DNA from: UBA1426 sp050953365
Lineage (GTDB): Bacteria; Bacillota; Clostridia; Peptostreptococcales; Anaerovoracaceae
Assembly: GCA_050953365.1 (NCBI GenBank)
Contig: JBMNMN010000002.1
Span: 496,001 to 560,000, forward strand
Direction of reading: 5' to 3'
DNA length: 64,000 nucleotides
Notes under the pieces: model-generated
The model's input: only the letters and a program-made list of their open reading frames with translations
Databases searched by the model: none
Told to the model about the DNA's origin: nothing
Program-made: the position numbers and the translations under genes
Part shown: one piece after another, positions 43,619 through 51,380 of the stretch
Numbering within the stretch: position 1 is the stretch's first letter
How the letters are laid out: every line of letters starts with the position of its first letter

Positions 43619-43980
43619 TTTTGTGTTTCCCCGCTTTCCGATGGACTTTTTTTCGCGCTTTCTGATACAAGCTCTTTTCCATAATGAGTAGAGAAAAAGG
43701 TCGAGGAATACTTCTCCAACTTCCATTCCGGAACCCGGCAGTTCGGGCAGGGCACATAAGCCCATTTATTGCGCAGCCACCTGGCGGCTCTTGAATGCCT
43801 GGAATTAAATACCCTGAACTGTTTTCCGCAGTGGGTGGTTATATCTATATAGTTACCTCTCAGCTGGATGGCTTTAACACCGTGAAGGTGTCCTTTACGG
43901 GAAGGCCAAAGCTTGATCTTCTCTAAAAGAGGATAAAGTTCTGTATATTTTCGATAATATCTTTTCTTAACTTCGCTCAT
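43615..43980 (-). CDS. pylSn: Pyrrolysyl-tRNA synthetase N-terminal subunit PylSn
   Basis: A 121-residue stand-alone version of the tRNA-Pyl-binding domain that is fused in Methanosarcina PylS and split off in bacteria. Seen: KLWPSRKGHLHGVKAI, ITTHCGK, NSRHSRAARWLRNKW and PCPNCRVPEWKLEKYSST. The His/Cys residues in THCGK and CPNC fit the known zinc site of this domain. It is coupled to pylD by an ATGA overlap. A corrinoid-protein gene separates it from the catalytic subunit. Confidence 0.95.
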   Translation of the reverse strand: MSEVKKRYYRKYTELYPLLEKIKLWPSRKGHLHGVKAIQLRGNYIDITTHCGKQFRVFNSRHSRAARWLRNKWAYVPCPNCRVPEWKLEKYSSTFFSTHYGKELVSESAKKSPSESGETQK

Positions 43981-44003
43981 GGGCTTGCCTGATTTCCTGA
44001 TAA

Positions 44004-44660
44004 TTATTTCTTTTTCTTTTCATCCAGAGCTTTCTTGGCTGATTTTACAGCTTCGATGGCGTCCTCGCTATATATATCGGCGCCTATCCGATTTTTCCAT
44101 CTGGGGGTACATGGAGCGCCGCCGATCATAGTAGTATATTTTTCCCTGAGCCCAAGATCTCTTAACATGGTCTCCAGCTTTTTCTGCTCTATTAAAGTTG
44201 TGGTAAGAAGTGCGCTGGTGGCGATAATATCTACGTTGTATTTCTCAGCTGTTTCGATAATATGATTTACCGGTACTTCTCTGCCCAGGTCAATTACCTG
44301 AAATCCTGCCGCTCGTAAAGTGGAGGCGACTATATTTTTGCCAATATCATGTGTGTCACCCTCTACGGTTGCAATCAAAATCTTTCCATTGTTCTCAACC
44401 GAACCCTCCAGCAGGGACATGACCCTTTCCGTAACATCCTTCATAACTTCCGAGGAATAGAGAAGCTCAGGCAATGAAATTCTTCCACGCTCAAAGGAAT
44501 TGCCGACTTCCGTATTTCCCGTACCGAACCCGGAGCGCAGCAATTCTGACAAGTCAATTCCGTGAGCGATTGCTTCATCAATCACCTCCATCGCCTTATT
44601 CTCATCAGCTTGAATAATGGATACTTTTGCCGCCAACATTAGTCGTTCCTTAAGATCCAA
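44004..44660 (-). CDS. Methyltransferase corrinoid protein (MttC/MtbC/MtmC type) inside the pyl operon
   Basis: A 218-residue corrinoid carrier. An N-terminal helical cap (1-90) precedes a B12-binding Rossmann domain with GDTHDIGKNI (base-on His104), SALLTTTL near residue 160 and GGAPCTPRW near residue 185. Such proteins shuttle the methyl group from MtxB to the second methyltransferase. It lies between pylSc and pylSn, apart from mttB and mtbB, so its partner is not fixed by context. It may serve mtbB, or a methylamine methyltransferase elsewhere in the genome. Confidence 0.93.
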   Translation of the reverse strand: MDLKERLMLAAKVSIIQADENKAMEVIDEAIAHGIDLSELLRSGFGTGNTEVGNSFERGRISLPELLYSSEVMKDVTERVMSLLEGSVENNGKILIATVEGDTHDIGKNIVASTLRAAGFQVIDLGREVPVNHIIETAEKYNVDIIATSALLTTTLIEQKKLETMLRDLGLREKYTTMIGGAPCTPRWKNRIGADIYSEDAIEAVKSAKKALDEKKKK

Positions 44661-44675
44661 AGCTTTATCTCCCCC

Positions 44676-45521
44676 TTATATATTCAAACGGCATCCATCG
44701 AGAAATGTCAGATTCCTGCCTACACGTTTAATGCCGGAATAACCGCCGAGTACCATGGCGATCCTCTCCATTCCAAATCCGATGCCTGTCCATGTTGTAT
44801 CGAAGATTCCCCATTGGCTATCCAGCGGATGCGGGCCATAAGCTCCTGATCCCAACTCAATCTGGTCTTTGACAATATCCAACGTTTCCCCGTAAACCTC
44901 GGAAGTGGTAATCTCAAGTTCATAATCCGTTATACCTACTGCAGACATTACTCCGGACGCCAGCTCTTTGAGACGATTCATTTGCCCGTCGCTGTACTCT
45001 TCTGCAAACTCCACAAGATTTAGCATTGTAAATTCGTTAAGGTGCTGCGCTCCTTGGCTTTCCTTACGAAAACACGGACCCATTTCAAAAATGCGAACAG
45101 GTTTGCGTGTGATCCGATGAATGGATTTCATCATCTCATACAGGTTAGGAGCCAGCATTGGCCTTAAACATTTGTTATTGTCAATCCAAAAAACCTGCTG
45201 TCTGAGAGGGTGATTCGAAGTAATGCCCATCTTATCAAGCATCGTTTTAGGGATAATGATCGGCGTGTTCACTTGGGTAAATCCCATTTTTGTAGTAAGC
45301 CATTCGGCAATACGTTTTTCAACAAGAGAGAGCAACGGAAGATGTCGGTTTTGAAGAAGGTCTTGCAAATCTTCTCTGTTCCTACGTACGAGCCGTGTCT
45401 CTTCTTCTTTATAAAAAGTATCGCGTTCCTCGTTGTTATTAAAGGTTTTACACAGCGTTTTTTCATCCGCATTCAGTTCGGAAAGACGCTGTTTCTGTGT
45501 CAGTGTAAAAGTCACGCTCAT
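44676..45521 (-). CDS. pylSc: Pyrrolysyl-tRNA synthetase catalytic subunit PylSc
   Basis: A 281-residue class II synthetase core that charges tRNA-Pyl. Seen: the N-terminal helix region (LTQKQRLSELNA), PMLAPNLYEMMKSIHR near residue 125, motif 2 FEMGPCFRKESQGAQHLNEFTMLN near residue 150 (read as blocks), and motif 3 GIGFGMERIAMVLGGYSGI near residue 250. The ATG at 45521 is chosen because GAGG is correctly spaced; an upstream in-frame TTG at 45533 overlaps the ramA-like stop. It functions with the separate PylSn. Confidence 0.96.
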   Translation of the reverse strand: MSVTFTLTQKQRLSELNADEKTLCKTFNNNEERDTFYKEEETRLVRRNREDLQDLLQNRHLPLLSLVEKRIAEWLTTKMGFTQVNTPIIIPKTMLDKMGITSNHPLRQQVFWIDNNKCLRPMLAPNLYEMMKSIHRITRKPVRIFEMGPCFRKESQGAQHLNEFTMLNLVEFAEEYSDGQMNRLKELASGVMSAVGITDYELEITTSEVYGETLDIVKDQIELGSGAYGPHPLDSQWGIFDTTWTGIGFGMERIAMVLGGYSGIKRVGRNLTFLDGCRLNI

Positions 45522-45529
45522 AATATACC

Positions 45530-47155
45530 TCAAAAATACATGGCCTGTAAATACACATCCTGAAAATCCGGATGGGCAGCCAGTTCAATGTGATCCACTT
45601 CATCGGGCAATCTATTGGCTTCTTCCAAAGAAGATTGGGAAAGCAAGGCCATGCAAGCCCCTGCTCCGGCGGCATTTCCAATGGATACCACTTTTCCCGG
45701 GGATACAGCCGGCAATAGCCCGATAGTTAGCGCGCTTTCTTTTTTAATGTAGTTCCCGAAAGCGCCTGCCAAAAAAACGTTATTTAAAAGGCTGTCCTCC
45801 AGTTTAAGCTCCTGCATCATAATCTTTATGCCTGCAAGGATGGCACCTTTTGCCAGTTGTACTTCGCGGATATCTTTTTGGGTGATGTAAATGTCATTCT
45901 CCTCATCGGAATAGAGGATAAAACTCTTTCCGTTTGCGCCGTCTACCAGCCGCTTCGCCAAGGAATCAGGCAGCCCGGCTTTCTCGGCTTCCTCCTTCGA
46001 CAACAACTTTCCCTTCTTTGTAATCATACCGGATTTCAACAGTTCGGCAACGCAGTCAATCAGACCGGAACCGCATATTCCCACCGGTTTTGCATCTCCT
46101 ATTACGGATAGTTTTACTTCGCCCTCTTGTATCTTAACGCCTTCGATGGCTCCGGTAGCAGCGCGCATTCCATGATGTATACAGGCTCCTTCAAAGGCCG
46201 GACCGGCTGCAGTGGAACATGTCAGTACAGTGCCGGAGTTTGCCAGAAGAATTTCGCCGTTGGTCCCGATGTCAATCGCCAGATTTGCCCCCTCCATCTC
46301 CTTCAATCCTGAAAAAAGCAACACGGCAACGATATCGGAGCCCACATGCCCTGCTATATTAGGCAAGACATTGACCATGGCATTCTCGTCTATAATTAAA
46401 TTCAGCTCCTTTGCTTTTACCGACACCGGCCCTGTAAAACCCGGGGAAAAAGGCGCCAAAGCCAAGCTTTGAGGATCCACTCCAAGAAGCAAATGGCTCA
46501 TTGTCGTATTTCCTACAGCCGTGACCTTGTTTATTGCTTTCGGATCGATTTTGTATTCTTCTTCAAATTCGCGGACAATATCATTAAAGCACTCTGCTAT
46601 TAACCGCTGCATCTGCTTAAGATTACCTTCTTCTTGTCCACAATACATAATTCTCGAAATAACATCCGCTCCATAAACGCTTTGCGGATTTGTTCTGGCC
46701 GCGGTTCCGACAGGTTCAGCCTTTCTCAGATCCCAGAGCATGCCCACCACAGTTGTGGTGCCGATGTCAAAAGCCAAACCAAAACATTCTTTTGGCTCGC
46801 CCTGCCTCCATTCAATTCGGTCCGGAACAAATCCCTCAGGCAAGCGCGCCATATCCTTCTTTCGTCCCATATTGCCTGTAGCCGACAACACCTGGACCGT
46901 CAAATCGTTTTGTATCTTTACCCTGCAGGCAAGCCGAATCCCGTTATCTAACTCTTCTTTACTCAAAAAAAGTTTTTCCGTGTCGTCCGGCAGCCCTGCG
47001 TCTCCGGATATTATCTTTACTTTGCATTTGCCGCAAGTACCTTGACCGGCACAATCGGTATTAATGGTTACGGAAGCTTTGCCGGCAATTTCGGATAATG
47101 TCTCCCCTATTGCCGCCTCTTGTATCTTTCCCATAGGTTGAAATGCTATGAACAT
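45530..47155 (-). CDS. RamA/RACo-like corrinoid reductive activation protein (2Fe-2S, ASKHA)
   Basis: A 541-residue protein that reduces inactive Co(II) corrinoid to Co(I) with ATP. The N-terminal ferredoxin-like domain has Cys35, Cys41, Cys44 and Cys77 (CAGQGTCGKC and LACRVK), typical of a plant-type [2Fe-2S] site. The ASKHA ATPase-like region begins AFDIGTTTVVGMLWD near residue 129, with NLAIDIGTNGEI and GSGLID later. This bacterial layout differs from archaeal RamA, whose clusters are C-terminal 4Fe-4S. It should service MttC and the second corrinoid protein. It ends 9 nt before pylSc, and GAGG precedes its ATG. Confidence 0.93.
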   Translation of the reverse strand: MFIAFQPMGKIQEAAIGETLSEIAGKASVTINTDCAGQGTCGKCKVKIISGDAGLPDDTEKLFLSKEELDNGIRLACRVKIQNDLTVQVLSATGNMGRKKDMARLPEGFVPDRIEWRQGEPKECFGLAFDIGTTTVVGMLWDLRKAEPVGTAARTNPQSVYGADVISRIMYCGQEEGNLKQMQRLIAECFNDIVREFEEEYKIDPKAINKVTAVGNTTMSHLLLGVDPQSLALAPFSPGFTGPVSVKAKELNLIIDENAMVNVLPNIAGHVGSDIVAVLLFSGLKEMEGANLAIDIGTNGEILLANSGTVLTCSTAAGPAFEGACIHHGMRAATGAIEGVKIQEGEVKLSVIGDAKPVGICGSGLIDCVAELLKSGMITKKGKLLSKEEAEKAGLPDSLAKRLVDGANGKSFILYSDEENDIYITQKDIREVQLAKGAILAGIKIMMQELKLEDSLLNNVFLAGAFGNYIKKESALTIGLLPAVSPGKVVSIGNAAGAGACMALLSQSSLEEANRLPDEVDHIELAAHPDFQDVYLQAMYF

Positions 47156-47229
47156 TTTATCTATAATCCTCTCTTTAGTCTCTGCCAGCTATTATTGTCG
47201 AGAAATCTTCAGTAAGTGTATGACACCGT

Positions 47230-48153
47230 TTACAAAGATATGTTAAGGATATCCTTAAGTTCTCCTTTAAGTCCGTTAGTAATTATACTCATCATTCGAA
47301 TTCCCACCGCTGAAATCACCACGATTTCCGTTCGATTCGCCGGTTCGTGCCAGGGGACGATTTCCATATGGTTTTTGACTCCGCTGATGTAAACCGTTCC
47401 GTCTTCCGTATTGGCAAAACCTTTGATGCGATAAGCTCCATCCTGCAATACATGAAGAAATTCTTCCAAAGCTTTTTGCGGTACAGGAGCTTCCGCCACC
47501 AAGGTAAAGGTTTTCGGCCTGCTTTCCACCGTATTGGAGCTTTCTTCCCCGGGCTTGTCCGGAATACGCAGTTCATCGATCAGCTTTCGGAAATCTACGT
47601 TGCAATAAGTTGTTACATAGATAGGCGAAGTATTGTTAATAGATGATAGCTTTTCCAATACATCAGACAATTTACCCTCGTCCACCAAGTCCACCTTATT
47701 AACGATCATTGCGCCGCTGTAAGCGACCTGCTGGTGAAGCGCAGGCAGCAAATCATAATAATCAAGGAATGTCTCCGCGTCTAATACACAGACAGAGCCT
47801 CTATAGTCGTAAGGGGCTTTCGTATTTTGGGAAATACCTGTTAGAATTTGCGGCATGCTAGCCGGATCCGCAAGCCCGGACGCCTCAATAAAGAGATAAG
47901 AAATATCCTCCTTTGAAAAGGCGATGAGACTGCCTACGAAATTATCTTTAATACAGGCGCAAAAAATGGAACCGTTTGTAAGCTCCGTCATTTTGATTCC
48001 ATCCTTTTCAACCAGCGCCCCGTCGATATTTATCTGGCCGAATTCATTTACAATCACTCCGATTTTTTCGTCTTTAAATTCGTTTAGCAATTGTTTTAAT
48101 AAGGTTGTTTTACCGGTTCCGAGAAAACCGGTCAGCAATACAAGTTTAATCAC
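47230..48153 (-). CDS. CobW/COG0523-family GTPase (metallochaperone-like)
   Basis: A 307-residue G3E GTPase. Walker A is GFLGTGKTTLL (9-19), the Walker B region is LFIEASGLADP near residue 95 and VNKVDLV near residue 150. The metal motif is degenerate: NGSIFCACIKD, giving Cys65 and Cys67 where the family usually has GCxCC. A CobW_C domain covers about 205-300. COG0523 proteins deliver metals such as zinc. Here the client could be a zinc methyltransferase or the corrinoid machinery; that is inference from location. A GTG start at 48153 follows GGAGG by 7 nt. Confidence 0.85.
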   Translation of the reverse strand: MIKLVLLTGFLGTGKTTLLKQLLNEFKDEKIGVIVNEFGQINIDGALVEKDGIKMTELTNGSIFCACIKDNFVGSLIAFSKEDISYLFIEASGLADPASMPQILTGISQNTKAPYDYRGSVCVLDAETFLDYYDLLPALHQQVAYSGAMIVNKVDLVDEGKLSDVLEKLSSINNTSPIYVTTYCNVDFRKLIDELRIPDKPGEESSNTVESRPKTFTLVAEAPVPQKALEEFLHVLQDGAYRIKGFANTEDGTVYISGVKNHMEIVPWHEPANRTEIVVISAVGIRMMSIITNGLKGELKDILNISL

Positions 48154-48209
48154 ACATAGCCTCCTTTATGATACAGGAACTCACATAACTTATGAGCCTT
48201 CGTACATTA

Positions 48210-48238
48210 ATTATACTTTATTTTTGACAATTAATCCA
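48210..48238 (-). promoter_or_regulatory. Candidate promoter for the cobW-ramA-pyl unit
   Basis: A perfect TATAAT (48210-48215, minus strand) lies 57 nt before the GTG start. The hexamer 17 nt upstream is TGGATT, a poor -35, so an activator may be needed. Together with the hairpin after nhaC, it suggests the pyl genes form their own transcription unit. Confidence 0.4.
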
Positions 48239-48281
48239 GTGTTCCGCATAAGTTAATGAACCACAATCAAGCCTCATAAAA

Positions 48282-48309
48282 TATGGCGACAGGATATCCT
48301 GCCGCCATA
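48282..48309 (-). terminator. Hairpin after nhaC
   Basis: TATGGCG / CGCCATA arms enclose a CAGGATATCCTG palindrome, forming one long stem 16 nt after the nhaC UAA. It is followed by TTTTA on the minus strand, a short T-tract. It probably ends the nhaC transcript. Confidence 0.6.
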
Positions 48310-48325
48310 AAATAACTATATGTAA

Positions 48326-49768
48326 TTACGCTTCAAGGGCTTTTTCTGCCAAAGCTCTTTCCAGTTCCCGTTCTTTCATAATGTCCTCATATTCTTTATC
48401 CGTCATCTTTTCTATGCTGATTCCGGTAAAGCCATAGAAAATGGATACAAGAGGATTCAAAAGATTCAGGAACGCATAGGGAAGATACGTCAGTGTAGCA
48501 ATTCCTAAGGTAGTGGACATATAAGCTCCGCAAGTCGTCCACGGAACAAGGCTGGATGTCATGGTTCCGGCATCTTCCAAAATACGAGAAAGGTTCTTGT
48601 TGCGCAGTCTTCTGTTTTCAAATTCCTCTCTATACATCTTTCCGGGGAGTATAATAGCTACATACTGGTCTCCGCAGAGGATATTCATCAGAATACAGGT
48701 CACAACAACGACTGTAACAAGACCGCCGGTGCCTTTGGCAAGTTTCAGAAGAGCTTCACAGAGAGTATGCAGCATATTGCTGGATTCCAAAACACCACCT
48801 AAGAACATGGCACAGAAAACGATGCTGATTGCATAGAACATAGACGAGATGCCGCCGCGGGTAAGCAAATCATCGAGGAAAACATTCCCGGTTTCCGAAA
48901 CAAAACCTTCATAGAGATTATAAACTGAAACCGCAACCATATCCTCACCTTGGAAAATCCCGGCGCAGAATATACCCATTAATACACCTACAAGCAACCC
49001 CGGTATTGCAGGGATTTTGAAAATTACCATCAATATTACAAAGATCGGCGGGATGAACAGAAGGGGTGATAAATTGAAGTTTGAGTTCAATGATTCCATA
49101 AGAGTTGCTACTCCCGAAACGTCTACAGCGCCTGAACGTCCGGATCCAAGAATGGCGAAAATAATCAGCGAAATGATATAAGAAGGAGTAACGGTCCATA
49201 CCATGTGACGAATATGTTCAAACAGCGTTGTCCCTGCTATAGCGGGAGCCAAGTTCGTGCTATCGGAGAGAGGTGACATTTTATCACCGAAATAAGAGCC
49301 TGATATAATTGCGCCGCCTGTCATACCTGCGGGTATTCCCAATCCTGCTCCAATACCTATAAAAGCGATTCCTACTGTTCCGGCCGTGGTCCAGGAGCTA
49401 CCTGTGGAAAGAGATACAATGCTGCAGATTAAGCAAGATGCAACCAGGAAAATACTCGGGTTGAGCAGCTTGAGTCCGTAATAGATCATGGCTTGAATAA
49501 CGCCGCCTGAGATCCAAGAAGCAATAAGCATACCGACGATCATCAGTATAAAGCACGCCTGCATGGCTGAATTGATGCTGTTCAATATGCCTTTCTCAAG
49601 AAAATTCCAACTGTAACCGTTTATCTTAGCAATAATTGCAGCCACACAACCTGCAAACAAGAGCGGGATATGTATATAACCGTCGTATGCGATAATCGTA
49701 TATCCCATTGATACTATAATTGTTAAAAATACAATTGCAATTTGCCAACCGGGGATTTTTTTGCCCAT
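48326..49768 (-). CDS. NhaC-family Na+/H+ antiporter
   Basis: A 480-residue polytopic membrane protein with about 11-12 helices. It has the NhaC features GSSWTTAGTVGIAFIGIG near residue 130, GSYFGDKMSPLSDSTNLAPA near residue 160, and DAGTMTSSLVPWTTCGAYMS near residue 410. Relatives exchange Na+ for H+ or for organic acids. Inside a methylamine cluster it may balance ions during methylamine metabolism or move substrate or product amines; neither is shown by sequence. The ATG at 49768 is preferred (GTGAGG upstream) to a TTG at 49786. Confidence 0.88.
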   Translation of the reverse strand: MGKKIPGWQIAIVFLTIIVSMGYTIIAYDGYIHIPLLFAGCVAAIIAKINGYSWNFLEKGILNSINSAMQACFILMIVGMLIASWISGGVIQAMIYYGLKLLNPSIFLVASCLICSIVSLSTGSSWTTAGTVGIAFIGIGAGLGIPAGMTGGAIISGSYFGDKMSPLSDSTNLAPAIAGTTLFEHIRHMVWTVTPSYIISLIIFAILGSGRSGAVDVSGVATLMESLNSNFNLSPLLFIPPIFVILMVIFKIPAIPGLLVGVLMGIFCAGIFQGEDMVAVSVYNLYEGFVSETGNVFLDDLLTRGGISSMFYAISIVFCAMFLGGVLESSNMLHTLCEALLKLAKGTGGLVTVVVVTCILMNILCGDQYVAIILPGKMYREEFENRRLRNKNLSRILEDAGTMTSSLVPWTTCGAYMSTTLGIATLTYLPYAFLNLLNPLVSIFYGFTGISIEKMTDKEYEDIMKERELERALAEKALEA

Positions 49769-49808
49769 TTTTTTCCTCACTTTCAATTAGTCATAGCAAT
49801 AGTTAATT

Positions 49809-49837
49809 TATGTAAGTCGCTTTCCACATAAAGTCAA
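49809..49837 (-). promoter_or_regulatory. Candidate promoter for nhaC
   Basis: TTGACT (49832-49837), 17 nt, then TACATA (49809-49814) on the minus strand, 41 nt before the nhaC ATG. The -35 is good and the -10 weak. It would make nhaC independent of the mttB-mtbB transcript. Confidence 0.4.
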
Positions 49838-49908
49838 GCTACAAACATACCATAATTTAAAAAAGTAATGAATTATGTGAGATGGGTTTTACTTTGTGAT
49901 ACCGGCAG

Positions 49909-49950
49909 GCGAAATGCTCTTTCTGTTCCCTGACAGACGGAGCATTTCGC
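49909..49950 (-). repeat. Hairpin 25 nt downstream of the mtbB UAG stop
   Basis: Arms GCGAAATGCTC (49909-49919) and GAGCATTTCGC (49940-49950) form an 11-bp perfect stem with a 20-nt loop. No T-tract follows on the minus strand, so a simple intrinsic terminator is not clear. The frame that would be read if the terminal UAG were decoded runs right through it. Possible roles are transcript end protection or influence on UAG decoding. Confidence 0.6.
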
Positions 49951-49975
49951 TTTCGGATCTTTTATGTTTATGCTG

Positions 49976-51379
49976 CTACTTAATGCCTGCTCTTTCTTTG
50001 AATCTCTCAACAGAATTGATCTTGATATCTAACAGTTCTGCAATCCTGAACTTGGCTTCCATACCTATGTTAGCCTCTGCGCAGGGTTCAACATGACCGA
50101 GACCAATACCCAATTCTTCTCTTACTTCCGACATAGTAACTACGTCGCAAAGTTCCTCGAGCGTAACATTCAGCTTTTCCGCAACATATTTCTTGGCTTC
50201 GTCGATCTTCATCTTACGAGCCAGCTGCATCCGCAGAACCAGATCTCCGGCTGTACGGACGCCGCCCATGCTTGCGGCAAGCGCATGTGTTGCTTCTGCT
50301 CCGAGGGGGTCGCCTACGCCAATCTACAATCCGTCGATTTTGCAGATTTCTACTAACGCCTTGTCAACCCTTGACACTATATCGCTGGGCAGGTTTTCGC
50401 ACATAGGTACGCCGCATACGCCCATTCCGGCATTCGCGTGGATGGGGATTTCGGCTACTTCTGTACAGGCTTTGATGAAGGTGCAGACTCTCGCAATATT
50501 CCACGGGAAAGTCATGTTGCAGTTGGTGTTGACCACCGGACCGAAAATAGAGGCCCCAGCCTTTTCGGCAAGCTTCACCTGCTTGTGGGGATAGAGTCCA
50601 GCTAAGCGGACACCGTCATATTCCAGCCGTCCGTGCATTCCAAGAACAAATTCTCCGGCCATACCGATTTCAACATTCAAATCCGGGAATCTCTCTTTGA
50701 TTGCTTCTGTGGCTAATAAGGAAACCAAGAAGTCTGCGTCTCCCGCCGCGCCGCTGGTATCCAGGTTGATCCCGTCGGCTCCCACGTCATACATCTGCTC
50801 AGCTACATAAAGAATGTCTTTTACGGCATGCTCCACCGCTTCTTCCTGAGCAGCCAGCGCCTCTTTGATCTTACCTTCCGGCAAGAGTACCGCCCAGTTA
50901 TCTACAGGGCCGTCGGGCTTTGTGTAGAAACCCAGGTTAGGCATAGCGCCGTAGAACAGCGGCATTGTTGTGCGGTTCAGAGCATGTTTCAACACGGTGG
51001 CTTCCCGCTTTGCAACACCTTTTACAGTCTTGTAATTGTAATCGCTGTAACCGATGTCTACGGAGTCGCAACCCAAGATTCTTTCGTGAAGCATGGCATT
51101 TACAGCTCTGTCAACAGGGATGCCGCACTTGGTGTTGATCTTGTCCGAACCGGAGTCGCTTGTAGTAACGATCTGCATACCCGGCTCAACGCCTACGATA
51201 GAACCCGGCATTGTAATGATGTTATAAAGGTGCTCAAATTCTTCGTCAGTAAGAGGTGCGATTTTACCTCTCGTAACCGCATCTTCCATGCCGGCTTTCA
51301 TGTCTTCCCGAATTTCCGCTTCGGTCATATACACAATCGAGCCGTCACCCATGCGGGTAAAGTACTTTTTCTCCTGCAT
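49976..51379 (-). CDS. mtbB: Dimethylamine methyltransferase MtbB (pyrrolysine-containing)
   Basis: Transfers a methyl group from dimethylamine to a corrinoid protein. The frame of 468 codons is interrupted by an in-frame UAG at 50324-50326, giving Pyl at residue 352 in KIDGL-Pyl-IGVGDPLG. Sequence on both sides matches the MtbB TIM barrel (MGDGSIVYMTEAEIREDM at the start, SVERFKERAGIK at the end). The 467-residue product equals the length known for Methanosarcina MtbB. The start ATG is 1 nt after the mttB stop, with AAAGGAAAG upstream. The terminal stop is also UAG (49976-49978); suppression there would add Pyl plus 28 residues. Confidence 0.96.
50324..50326 (-). other. Pyrrolysine codon (UAG) in mtbB
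   Basis: An in-frame TAG at mtbB residue 352. The downstream frame stays open for 115 sense codons and encodes conserved MtbB C-terminal sequence, so the codon is read through as Pyl. It sits next to an IGVGDPLG loop, as in archaeal homologues. Confidence 0.95.
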
Positions 51380-51380
51380 T

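Noticed and set aside
49976..50269. A separate 97-residue gene downstream of mtbB
   Set aside because: It is the in-frame C-terminal part of MtbB after the Pyl UAG; it has no ribosome site and matches the MtbB C-terminus.
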